Source: Chlorobiaceae bacterium (GTDB lineage: Bacteria > Bacteroidota > Chlorobiia > Chlorobiales > Chlorobiaceae). Taken from it: 48,957 bases of DNA. The notes beneath the pieces were generated by a model that did no database searches, was not told the DNA's origin, and worked only from the letters and a program-made list of their open reading frames with translations. Made by a program: the position numbers and the translations under genes. Positions 11,665-20,605 of this stretch are shown here, piece by piece; positions within the stretch are counted from its first letter, which is position 1, and the number at the start of each line of letters is the position of its first letter. The DNA lies in assembly GCA_013334435.1 (NCBI GenBank), contig JAAXXP010000007.1, forward strand, positions 1-48,957, written 5' to 3'.

Positions 11665-12893
11665 ACGCTCCCTCCCCGTTTCATTCCCTTCCAGAAAAAC
11701 ATGGCGTTGCCGGCCATGATCATGAAAAAACCGCAGTATACAGCGGGAAGCCAGGGGTCCCTGACTGCCTCGATCAGACTGAGCTGCGACCACCGCCCTG
11801 CCTTTTCGTCATACCCCATCTGGTACAGTTTCCATCCGTCGAACTCCACCGGCTTGTTCACCTCGAGTATCGCAGGTTTTCTGCCCCGACTGCCGCTGAG
11901 CACCACCCCGGAACGGAAGACTTTCGGCGTACCGGGAAACATGACCAGAAAATAGCGGCCGAGCTGCACCACTCCGGGACGTACAGAAGGACTTCCGGTG
12001 TTCAGCCATCGATCGACGCTTTTTCCGGCAGCACTGATCCTGACCCTGGCGTAGGGGATCCCGTTTTCCGGGTCCGCCGGACGGGGATTTCCGCTGCTGT
12101 CCGGAAGCGCATGCCCCAGATATTCGAGCACCTTCACCTCGAAGCCGGGCCATACCGCCCGGTATCCTTTGCCGACCTCGGCAACGCTGCCGGATTTTCC
12201 GGGTATTACCCGGTCGGACCCCGGATCGTAGAGCACCAGCTGAGGGCTGTACTCTTCAATGGAAAAATCGTCGAGATAGACGGAAAAAGGAAGCTGGACC
12301 ATGCGGTTCTCCTCCGGAATATACGCCCTGCTGTTCTGGCGTCCCTCATAGACCGGAATGATGAGACGCTGCAGGTCGGGTGCTCCTGCAAGCCCGGCGG
12401 CAAGGGCGATCCAGAAGCCGCCGTGAAAAAGCATGAACTGGAGGTTCGAAGGTCTGAACGGAATGGTCTTCCAGACAACCGAAAGGCCGAGATTGGAGAG
12501 AAACAGAAGCACCGTCAGCAGAAAAGGCCACCCGGAAAAAATACGGTTGAGGCCCAGGCGTGCGGGCAGCGAAGCGCCGGTCATCCCCCCCTGGGGAATG
12601 ACGCCCCCGAGGAGGGAAAGAAAGGCGATCCCGAAAATAAGCGAGAGACCGAGCGGAATGCCGCCCAGCCAGACAACAAAGGGTTTGTTCCTGAATGCGA
12701 CACCCAGCAAAACAAGCAAGGCGGCGAAAACGGCGAGAAACACGCCATTGAACGGCCAGGAGAGTACCGGCACGCCCACCCCGCCGGCAAGATACTGGAT
12801 TGCGAATCCGGTGCTCACAACCAGAAGCGTAACGATCGACGACAAACGGAAACTCCGGACATCTTCAAACCATCCACAGGAAACTTTACTCAT
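11661..12893 (-). CDS. resB: ResB-like cytochrome c biogenesis protein
   Basis: N-terminal TM segments and large periplasmic domain (GKSVDRWLNTGSPSVRPGVVQLGRYFLVMFPG); directly upstream of ccsA and 4-bp overlapping. Confidence 0.8.
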   Translation of the reverse strand: MSKVSCGWFEDVRSFRLSSIVTLLVVSTGFAIQYLAGGVGVPVLSWPFNGVFLAVFAALLVLLGVAFRNKPFVVWLGGIPLGLSLIFGIAFLSLLGGVIPQGGMTGASLPARLGLNRIFSGWPFLLTVLLFLSNLGLSVVWKTIPFRPSNLQFMLFHGGFWIALAAGLAGAPDLQRLIIPVYEGRQNSRAYIPEENRMVQLPFSVYLDDFSIEEYSPQLVLYDPGSDRVIPGKSGSVAEVGKGYRAVWPGFEVKVLEYLGHALPDSSGNPRPADPENGIPYARVRISAAGKSVDRWLNTGSPSVRPGVVQLGRYFLVMFPGTPKVFRSGVVLSGSRGRKPAILEVNKPVEFDGWKLYQMGYDEKAGRWSQLSLIEAVRDPWLPAVYCGFFMIMAGNAMFFWKGMKRGGSV

Positions 12894-12903
12894 AACTTCT
12901 TCT

Positions 12904-13236
12904 TTATGAACACTGACGTCCTTCTGCTGCCGTAGCGGTTTCACCCTCCTTTTTCAGAAGCTGGCAGCATTTGCAGACGATGAAATGAAGCTCCTCGACC
13001 GATGCCTCGTCGCATATTTTCTTGACCGCAGCCTTGATTTCCTGGCGATAAAGCTTGGTTCTGGGCAATTGCAGACCTCGCTTTTTATGAATATACTGCG
13101 ACACGGCAGCCGGAGTCACTCCGAGCCTTTTTGCCGCCTGGGACTGCGTCAAGCCGGTTTTGACCAGCTCGATGGCCAGATCTGCACGAATCTGCGGAAG
13201 ATAGTACCAAACTGCCTTTTCACAGGGAAATATCAC
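12904..13236 (-). CDS. Helix-turn-helix transcriptional regulator with N- and C-terminal cysteines (COG2522-like)
   Basis: MIFPCEKAVWYYLPQIRADLAIELVKTGLTQSQAAKRLGVTPAAVSQYIHKKRG (HTH) and C-terminal IVCKCCQLL. Confidence 0.8.
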   Translation of the reverse strand: MIFPCEKAVWYYLPQIRADLAIELVKTGLTQSQAAKRLGVTPAAVSQYIHKKRGLQLPRTKLYRQEIKAAVKKICDEASVEELHFIVCKCCQLLKKEGETATAAEGRQCS

Positions 13237-13296
13237 TATAGTTTCCGGTTAAACGTTTAAGATAAAAAAGGAAATTCCTGAAAATTCTTCTAATCG

Positions 13297-13785
13297 ATGT
13301 CTGCATATTCCTTCAAAAAAGCTGCAAGCAGGCTGGTGGTTGGCCTCATGATCGTCCAGTTCATTCCACTCGACCGGATCAATCCGCCGGAAACATCGCC
13401 GGTAAAAGCACCGGTCAAGATTACGGCGATTCTGGAAAAGTCCTGTTTCGACTGCCACTCCTTTCGTACAAAATGGAGCGCTCCGGCATATATCGCTCCG
13501 GCCTCATGGGCGGCTTCGGCAATGGTGTCCGGGGGACGCCGTGCGCTGAATTTTTCAGAGTGGGACAACGCCAACACGACGATTGCCGTGCACCGGATGC
13601 GAGCTGTCAGGAAAACCGTTCTTGAGGGCAGCGGTCATCAACCGCTCTACTATGGCCTGTACCCGCAATCAAGAATGAGTACAGAGGAACGCACTCTGCT
13701 GCTGAACTGGATCGACTCGTACGACAGGAAACAGCTCACGGGATTTAAAAATTCAGGGAGTACCCTTCGGGATAAAAGCTTCTGA
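13297..13785 (+). CDS. Heme-binding-domain protein (c-heme-like CxxCH motif)
   Basis: ILEKSCFDCHSFRTKWSAPAYIAPASWAA, ALNFSEWD, LYYGLYPQSRMSTEERTLLLNWID; resembles the haem_bd family. Confidence 0.8.
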   Translation: MSAYSFKKAASRLVVGLMIVQFIPLDRINPPETSPVKAPVKITAILEKSCFDCHSFRTKWSAPAYIAPASWAASAMVSGGRRALNFSEWDNANTTIAVHRMRAVRKTVLEGSGHQPLYYGLYPQSRMSTEERTLLLNWIDSYDRKQLTGFKNSGSTLRDKSF

Positions 13786-14482
13786 TTATCGGCACCACCC
13801 GGTCCAGATCGTCTTCAAGATAAATAAAATCCAGGTCGGATGTGTCGATATAACCATGGCTGCCGCACATGGTGTCCCGTACCCAGCCATAAAATCCGTC
13901 CCAGTAGGCCCTGCCGATGAGGATAACCGGAAACCGGGCGCTTTTTCCGGTCTGGATCAGGGTGATCGCCTCGGAAACCTCGTCGAGCGTACCGAAGCCG
14001 CCGGGAAGAGCGATGAATGCCTGAGAGTATTTCAGAAACATGACCTTACGGACAAAAAAATACTGGAAGGTGACCAGACGTCCGTTATCGATATACCGGT
14101 TGGGCCGCTGCTGGTTGGGAAGGCTGATATTGAACCCTATCGAAATACCTCCCGCTTCCTGGGCCCCCCTGTTGGCCGCCTCCATGGCCCCCGGACCGCC
14201 TCCGGTAATCACCGCAAACCCTTCGCGCGCCAGCAGCGCGCCGGCATTGCGGGCGAGAGCGTATCCGATGCTGCCGGGCGCTTCCCGCGTAGAACCAAAA
14301 ACCGTAACGGCCGGGCCGGTTTCGGACATGGTTTCGAAACCGCTGACGAATTCCGCCATGATTTTGAATACCCGCCATCCGTCGACCATGAAATCGGTAT
14401 CCCGGCCTGAAACCGGCTTAACCGGCAGCGCATCGGCGGGTGTTTTTTCGCACCTTTGGTCTGAAGAAAGCGGTTTGTTCAT
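13745..14482 (-). CDS. LOG family protein (TIGR00730-like, lysine decarboxylase-like fold)
   Basis: VFGSTREAPGSIGYALARNAGALLAREGFAVITGGGPGAMEAANRGAQEAGG and ALPGGFGTLDEVSEAITLIQTGK. Confidence 0.93.
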   Translation of the reverse strand: MNKPLSSDQRCEKTPADALPVKPVSGRDTDFMVDGWRVFKIMAEFVSGFETMSETGPAVTVFGSTREAPGSIGYALARNAGALLAREGFAVITGGGPGAMEAANRGAQEAGGISIGFNISLPNQQRPNRYIDNGRLVTFQYFFVRKVMFLKYSQAFIALPGGFGTLDEVSEAITLIQTGKSARFPVILIGRAYWDGFYGWVRDTMCGSHGYIDTSDLDFIYLEDDLDRVVPIIRSFYPEGYSLNF

Positions 14483-14506
14483 GGAAATCCGGAGGTCGGC
14501 TCCGCC

Positions 14507-15076
14507 TTAAGGCTGCAGTTCCAGAAAGTTTCTGATAATCTTCTTTCCCTCTCCCGTCATGATCGATTCAGGGTGGAACTGCACTCCGTAGAGACGCATT
14601 TCCACACAGTCCATGCCCATGATGGTGCCGTCTTCCGTCCAGGCTCTCACCTTCAGCGCAGGAGGAAGCGACTCCCGTTCGACGATGAGCGAGTGGTACC
14701 TTGTGGCGATGAACGGGTTCTGCACTCCCCTGAACAAGCCGGTGCCGTCGTGATGGACCATTGAGGTCTTGCCGTGCATGATCTGGCCGGCCCTGATGAC
14801 CCTGCCGCCCAGCGCCGCGCCAATTGACTGATGCCCCAGACAGACGCCGAGAAGAGGAATGCTGCCCTGAAGTTCCCTGATAAGCGGAACCGATACGCCT
14901 GCATCATCGGGAGTTCCCGGTCCGGGCGAAATGACGATTTTATCGGGAGCGCGCCGGATGATCTCTTCGACGCTTATCCCGTCGTTTCTGAAAACTTCGA
15001 CCGATGCGCCGGATTCCCCGATGTACTGGACAAGGTTATAGGTGAACGAATCATAATTATCTATAACGAGAATCAT
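14507..15076 (-). CDS. trpG: Anthranilate/aminodeoxychorismate synthase glutamine amidotransferase component
   Basis: MILVIDNYDSFTYNLVQYIGE, ISPGPGTPDDAG, LLGVCLGHQSIG, GVQFHPESIMTGEGKKIIRNFL. Confidence 0.95.
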   Translation of the reverse strand: MILVIDNYDSFTYNLVQYIGESGASVEVFRNDGISVEEIIRRAPDKIVISPGPGTPDDAGVSVPLIRELQGSIPLLGVCLGHQSIGAALGGRVIRAGQIMHGKTSMVHHDGTGLFRGVQNPFIATRYHSLIVERESLPPALKVRAWTEDGTIMGMDCVEMRLYGVQFHPESIMTGEGKKIIRNFLELQP

Positions 15077-15097
15077 GCGGAAACAAACATTATACGG

Positions 15098-16354
15098 TTA
15101 AAGAAAAAATTTACGGCCCTGTTCCCTGCCGGCGACAAAACGGAACATCTCTTCATAAGCGGCGCTCATGACGACCTGCCTTCGCTCCATGACCTTCCGG
15201 GCGGTTTCAACCGCCTTGTCGATCATATAGGGCCCGAATCCATCGGCAGCGCTCCCCCAGGTAAAGGGATATACCTCTCTGGGAGGAAATCCCCCGCCGA
15301 AAACATTCGCCGATGTGCCTACGATAGTGCCGGTATTGAACATCGAGTTGATCGAGCATTTCGCGTGATCACCCATCAGAAGACCGAGAAACTGCAGTCC
15401 GGTGGAAATCTCCATGCCCTCCATAAGCAGTTTGACGCTGCCGTAGTTGTTCTTCAGATCGGAGGTATTGGTGCCCGCACCGAGGTTGCACCATGACGAA
15501 ATATATGAATGACCCAGGAAGCCGTCATGCTGTTTGTTCGCAAACGGTTCGACAAGGGAATCTTCAACCTCACCGCCGACTTTCGAGGCTGTACCGACAA
15601 ACACATTGCTGTATACCCTGGCTGAGGCCTTGACCTTCGCCCAGGGAGCCAGAAAGACATTGTTCATAAGAAGAGCATGGGATTCGACCACCGCCCCACT
15701 CCCGATGCTGATGAAACCGTCCTCCGCATCGAGCACGGCTCCGGCTTTGACTACCGCTCCCGGTGCGACGTAAATATTCGAACGGTTCACGATGACCGCG
15801 GAAGGGTGAATGTCGCCGGCAAGCACGCCTGCCTCGATATATCTGCCGTCCAGCTCCATTTCGTCGGCATGAAAAGCTATGACATCCCAGAGATTGTCGA
15901 CAACCCGGAATCCTTCGACCTGCCGGACCGAAAGGCACTCCGCAAGCACGTCCGTATCGATCAGGCCCGCCGGACGACCACCTGAGAGTCCGGGAAACCG
16001 GGAACGAGGCATGCGGGCGAAGAGGAGATTGTCACCCTGCATAAGCGCGCAACCGGGATCGAGAGCGGCATGGATGATGATTTCGGCGGCAACGTCGTCA
16101 GAGACCAGCCTGCCGTTGATGAGGAAAAGCTCATCCCCGTCGATTCTGTTGAGAATTCTTTCCGGGTGCTGTTCGCCATAGAACGGTGCGAGGTACTCTC
16201 TCAGGTGCCATGTCAGCCGCACCGAGCCTGCCGTTGCATCCTCAAGTTTTTCGGCAAGGGAACGAAACCCGGTATAGAGACCATAAACGGGTTTGAAATT
16301 AACCAGCGGTTTCAGGCGCGAAACCTTCTCATCTTCAAAAACCAGATACTGCAT
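15098..16354 (-). CDS. GlmU-family putative sugar nucleotidyltransferase with left-handed beta-helix
   Basis: Hexapeptide-repeat region (VIVNRSNIYVAPGAVVKAGAVLDAEDGFISIGSGAVVESHALL...), N-terminal MQYLVFEDEKVSRLKPL. Confidence 0.85.
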   Translation of the reverse strand: MQYLVFEDEKVSRLKPLVNFKPVYGLYTGFRSLAEKLEDATAGSVRLTWHLREYLAPFYGEQHPERILNRIDGDELFLINGRLVSDDVAAEIIIHAALDPGCALMQGDNLLFARMPRSRFPGLSGGRPAGLIDTDVLAECLSVRQVEGFRVVDNLWDVIAFHADEMELDGRYIEAGVLAGDIHPSAVIVNRSNIYVAPGAVVKAGAVLDAEDGFISIGSGAVVESHALLMNNVFLAPWAKVKASARVYSNVFVGTASKVGGEVEDSLVEPFANKQHDGFLGHSYISSWCNLGAGTNTSDLKNNYGSVKLLMEGMEISTGLQFLGLLMGDHAKCSINSMFNTGTIVGTSANVFGGGFPPREVYPFTWGSAADGFGPYMIDKAVETARKVMERRQVVMSAAYEEMFRFVAGREQGRKFFL

Positions 16355-16384
16355 CGTTTTATCGGTGACTATCGGATTATTCGC

Positions 16385-17293
16385 TTAAGGGGAGACAACC
16401 GTAAGCGCGGCAGGAGCGACAGATATGATGATCCTCCCTGGCAGGCTCTCGAAAACCTCTCCGTCCATGTGCATGACATCAGGCTCCGCCATGATTATCT
16501 CTATGGAACTAGCCTTGCAGTAAACCACCTTCGGGTCCTGAATCTGGCTGCCGCGAAGATACTTCACAACATAGCTCAAAAATGCAAGTTTCGGTATGGA
16601 TTTCAGAATACAGACATCAAGCAGCCCGTCTGCCGGATCCGCATCGGGAGCGATACGGAACCTGCCTCCCTCGATTTTACCGTTCGAGACGGAAAACGCG
16701 AAAACAGGCTCATGCATTTCAAAAACGGCATCGGGAGCAGTGATTTTAATATGCATTTTTAGCGGCGCATAACCTACGAGGACACTGAAAAGTGCATGCG
16801 CGTAACTGAGTTCGCCCTTGAGCCAGGTCGTGCGCTTGACTGCTTCGGCAATTCTTCCGGTCAGCCCCATTCCGAGGGAGTTCACAAAAAAACGCCGTTC
16901 TTCGCCGTTGAAGGAAACATAGCCGAGATCGACCTTACGCCGTTGACCGGCAAGACAATCCTGCAGTGCGGCGCCGGCATCTCCGCTGCCCCCGAGCGTC
17001 TTGACGAAATCGTTTGCCGAACCGAGAGGAAGCACCCCGACGGCAATATCGCTGCCGGCAACGGCATTGACCACTTCATGCAGCGTTCCGTCACCTCCGC
17101 AGGCAACGAGACAGTCGCTCCTGACACTCGCATCGAGAGCGATTTCGCTGGCATGACCGGCGTAGGCGGTTGTCATGAGGGAGGCGCCGTCAAGACTGCA
17201 GACCCTGCCCCGAAGCCAGGGTTCAAGGCGCGCAGCCCTGCCTTTGTCAGCCTCGGGATTGAAAATAAAGGTAAAACGGCACCGTTCAGGCAT
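16385..17293 (-). CDS. Diacylglycerol kinase family lipid kinase
   Basis: FTFIFNPEADKGRA, VACGGDGTLHEVVNAVAGSDIAVGVLPLGSANDFVKTLG. Confidence 0.93.
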   Translation of the reverse strand: MPERCRFTFIFNPEADKGRAARLEPWLRGRVCSLDGASLMTTAYAGHASEIALDASVRSDCLVACGGDGTLHEVVNAVAGSDIAVGVLPLGSANDFVKTLGGSGDAGAALQDCLAGQRRKVDLGYVSFNGEERRFFVNSLGMGLTGRIAEAVKRTTWLKGELSYAHALFSVLVGYAPLKMHIKITAPDAVFEMHEPVFAFSVSNGKIEGGRFRIAPDADPADGLLDVCILKSIPKLAFLSYVVKYLRGSQIQDPKVVYCKASSIEIIMAEPDVMHMDGEVFESLPGRIIISVAPAALTVVSP

Positions 17294-17801
17294 CACCAAC
17301 CTCCGGAAAACGATGATGCTCCGCAAGAGAGCTGAGGATATGGGCGGAAGCCAGGAACAGATCGTCCATAACCCGCATGAAATCCTTTTCCGTTCCGTAG
17401 TAGGGATCCGCAATTTCCTCGTGATCGCGACCGGGCACGAACGACATGGCGAGCCGCAGCCTGGGCTTCCCGGCAAATCCCGTGATCCGGCCGATATCCT
17501 CGTAATTTTCGTGGTCCATCGCGAATATCCAGTCGTACCGGTCGAGATCGAGATCGTCGACACAGCGGGCTCTGATCTGCGCGATATCGATACCGAAACC
17601 CCAAGCCGCGGCTACAGCCCGCTCATCGGGAAATGAGCCTCGCTGATAGCCACAGGTGCCTGCGGAATCCACCATAACACGGTGACCGAGCCCTTCGGCG
17701 ATGGCATGCCGGCGAAACACGCCTTCCGCCATGGGAGAGCGGCAGATATTTTCATAACACACAAAAAGTATGTTCAGCGACAAATCGATCACGCTATTCA
17801 A
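17286..17801 (-). CDS. Low-molecular-weight protein tyrosine phosphatase
   Basis: ILFVCYENICRSPMAEGVFRRHA (CX4-5CRS P-loop variant), VDSAGTCGYQRGSFPDERAVAAA, FAMDHENYEDI. Confidence 0.92.
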   Translation of the reverse strand: MNSVIDLSLNILFVCYENICRSPMAEGVFRRHAIAEGLGHRVMVDSAGTCGYQRGSFPDERAVAAAWGFGIDIAQIRARCVDDLDLDRYDWIFAMDHENYEDIGRITGFAGKPRLRLAMSFVPGRDHEEIADPYYGTEKDFMRVMDDLFLASAHILSSLAEHHRFPEVGDA

Positions 17802-17992
17802 CTCCTCTGAAATTATTCACTGCATACTACTGCCTTTGCGTAAAAAAATAACTATTTTTACGGCTGACGGATTTTACTGCCGGACAGAACACCTCACAAT
17901 ACCCGCATTAATGCATCAGATAATACGGCGAATGCTGCATACATGAAAAATAAAGGATATATTTAATCCGGATAATTCAAATAAAAACCTTT

Positions 17993-19198
17993 ATGAAACG
18001 CTGTCCCGTATCGCGTCTGCCGATCAGGGAAAAGCCTGAATGGGTAGCGCCTCACGCCGAAAACGGTTACGACACCGTGTTCTGTCTGATTGGCGACGAC
18101 ATCATTCATTTTGTACACCGCTCCGCAAAACCGGAAATCTCGCTGGCAGGAATAGACTCCCGCCGGTTCCTGACAATCCTCAAAGATCTCAATCTTTCCG
18201 GAATTCCGCTCTACCTGATAGTCAATTTCGAAAAGGTAACGGACATCGAATACCTGTACAGCAAGAATTTCCTGAATTTCGTGTTCAACTGGGGGAGAAA
18301 CATCCGGGTGATCGTCCTGTACAACGTAAACAACGAAATACGAAACGATCTTGACCGCTTCTGCCTGATCGCTCCGGAAAACGTCTGCATGACCAGCACC
18401 GGAAGCTACCGGGAGGCTGTCGAAAAGATCCTGGACATGAAAAAGAGAAAAAGCTGGGTCACGGTGGAGGAGAACCCGTCATCCGGATCAACGGAACTGA
18501 AAAAGGAGCTGCTCGCTTCCATGACCCGGATATCCCTGCTCCATATTCTCAACCAGCAGATGCATCCCCCTGCCCCCGACCACGAGTTTTACCCCTATTT
18601 TCTTGCCGTCGAGGAGTTCCGCAAGGACATGATAGCGAAGGACGCAATCTACAGGAAAAAGAAAATAAAACTGCAGGAGGAATCAGAGCGGCGGCGCTGC
18701 GAAACGGTCAGCCGTCTGCAGCAGCAGATCTCCCTGCATACCGGATCGGCAAAAGAGCACGAAGGGCGGGTAACGGCGCTCAAGAAAGAAATACAGCGGC
18801 GCGACGAAGAACTGCAGCGGCTGAAAATCGTCGAAGAGAAAAAAAGCCTTTCCGCCGAAGAGATCTGCCGCCGGATATCGGCACTTGGCCGTGATGACCT
18901 TCTTGAAAACATTCGCCAGAGCCACTCCGGCAAAAAAAGCATCGGAGATATTGCGGATCTGAAGCTGAGTGATGAAGACTCGATCTTTATCGAAAAGCTG
19001 AAACGCCTGCACGCGAACCTCACCGAAAACGAACTGCACCTATGCCTGCTCGTCCGTAAAAAGCTCACCACAAAAGCGATTGCACAGATGTACGAAACCT
19101 CTACGAGAGGAATGGAAAGTATCCGGTACCGCCTGCACACGAAACTCGGCCTCGGCAAACACCTCTCGATCAAGGCATACCTCACCGGACTCCAATAA
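17993..19198 (+). CDS. Uncharacterised protein: N-terminal STAS-like domain (tentative), coiled coil, C-terminal LuxR-like HTH
   Basis: C-terminus LTENELHLCLLVRKKLTTKAIAQMYETSTRGMESIRYRLHTKLGLGKHLSIKAYLTGLQ; central Lys/Glu-rich coiled coil. Confidence 0.8.
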   Translation: MKRCPVSRLPIREKPEWVAPHAENGYDTVFCLIGDDIIHFVHRSAKPEISLAGIDSRRFLTILKDLNLSGIPLYLIVNFEKVTDIEYLYSKNFLNFVFNWGRNIRVIVLYNVNNEIRNDLDRFCLIAPENVCMTSTGSYREAVEKILDMKKRKSWVTVEENPSSGSTELKKELLASMTRISLLHILNQQMHPPAPDHEFYPYFLAVEEFRKDMIAKDAIYRKKKIKLQEESERRRCETVSRLQQQISLHTGSAKEHEGRVTALKKEIQRRDEELQRLKIVEEKKSLSAEEICRRISALGRDDLLENIRQSHSGKKSIGDIADLKLSDEDSIFIEKLKRLHANLTENELHLCLLVRKKLTTKAIAQMYETSTRGMESIRYRLHTKLGLGKHLSIKAYLTGLQ

Positions 19199-19307
19199 AA
19201 ATTACAAACGACAGTGTATTTTTTAAAAATAAGTGCGACAAAAAATTGAATACTTCAAAAAAATTCGCCATATTACTTTTGTTATCACGTCATAACACAC
19301 TTAAGCC

Positions 19308-20540
19308 GTGAATAAGTTACACTTTATGAGTAAAGAGATCGCAGCAGTTCTTCCGGATTCAGAGCAAAAACACTGGGAAACCGAACATTTACAGGCGGGG
19401 TTCACGAAACACATCAGGCTTCTTGGACGAAATATCCTTGAAAGCTCCGTAGAAGCACGTTACGATATTACGCTCGACGCCATGGATATCGACCTTTTCG
19501 ATACCGTGCTTCGCGAATGCGGCCTTACCGATGAACCGGTTTTCTGCCTGTGGGATTTCTCTCATGTAGCCGACGTATCGTATCCCTACAAAAAGTCCAT
19601 AACCAAACTCCTCTACAACCGGAATCCGCAATTCAAGCTGATCGTTTTTTACCATGTACAGCCGTCTGTGAGTATTCTTGTGGAGTCCTTTGCCGCCGTC
19701 GTTCCCGAGGGCCTTCGCGTACTTGTTACCGAAGACCGCCAGCAGGCTCTGGAAGCGATTATGGAGTTCGAAAAGGGCACTCTTCCGGAACCCCCTCCCG
19801 AAAGCCATGCTGAAATAATGAAAAGGAACTTTCTTGCCTATCTGGTAAGGATGTCCTGGTTCGATATGTTCGACGAGCATATTTCCGTACCGCCTTTCGA
19901 CGATAACTACTACACATTTTTTAAAGCAATTGAAGCAATGCAGACAGATCTGCGGGAAAAAGAAAAAGAAAAAGAAATGGAACTCGAACAACTGAAACAG
20001 GATTACGAGCAGAAAATAACCGATGCGGTTATAAAGCTTAACGCTCAGATTGAACTCAACAGGAAGCAGGCAAGGGAGAGCGAGAAAGAGATGGGCGAAC
20101 TGAAAGCGCGCATAGCCAACCAGGATATGGAACTTACGCGCGTATCAACGGCCATCGCCGAAAAAACAACCGCCCTGCGCAATCTTCTCGACCAGATTTA
20201 CGCCCTTGATATCGATCAGGACCAGAAACGGCAGATGACCGATTCCTGCCTGAGCCTTATCGAGACGGAAACCATCGAAAAAAGACTCAACATCGAACTG
20301 ACCGAATCGGATTCGGTTTTCCTTTCGAAGCTGCAGAAAAAGCACCCGCATCTCAACCAGCGGGAACTTCGCATCAGCCTTCTGGTAAAACTCAATTACG
20401 ATACCAGGGAGATTGCCCGTTCCGTAGGGATTTCGACCAGAGGCATGGAAAGCATCCGTTACCGCATGCATAAAAAGCTGGGACTCGGCAAGCACCAGTC
20501 GATCAAGACCTACCTTTCGGACCTGGCTGCCACTTTTTAA
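19308..20540 (+). CDS. Paralogue of the preceding gene: coiled coil plus LuxR-like HTH
   Basis: C-terminus LNQRELRISLLVKLNYDTREIARSVGISTRGMESIRYRMHKKLGLGKHQSIKTYLSDL closely matches the upstream protein. Confidence 0.8.
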   Translation: MNKLHFMSKEIAAVLPDSEQKHWETEHLQAGFTKHIRLLGRNILESSVEARYDITLDAMDIDLFDTVLRECGLTDEPVFCLWDFSHVADVSYPYKKSITKLLYNRNPQFKLIVFYHVQPSVSILVESFAAVVPEGLRVLVTEDRQQALEAIMEFEKGTLPEPPPESHAEIMKRNFLAYLVRMSWFDMFDEHISVPPFDDNYYTFFKAIEAMQTDLREKEKEKEMELEQLKQDYEQKITDAVIKLNAQIELNRKQARESEKEMGELKARIANQDMELTRVSTAIAEKTTALRNLLDQIYALDIDQDQKRQMTDSCLSLIETETIEKRLNIELTESDSVFLSKLQKKHPHLNQRELRISLLVKLNYDTREIARSVGISTRGMESIRYRMHKKLGLGKHQSIKTYLSDLAATF

Positions 20541-20605
20541 TACTGCAAACCCTGCCGGAAACATCCCTCCTGCCGGCAGGATAAAAGCATGGTCAGGCCT
20601 GTAAT

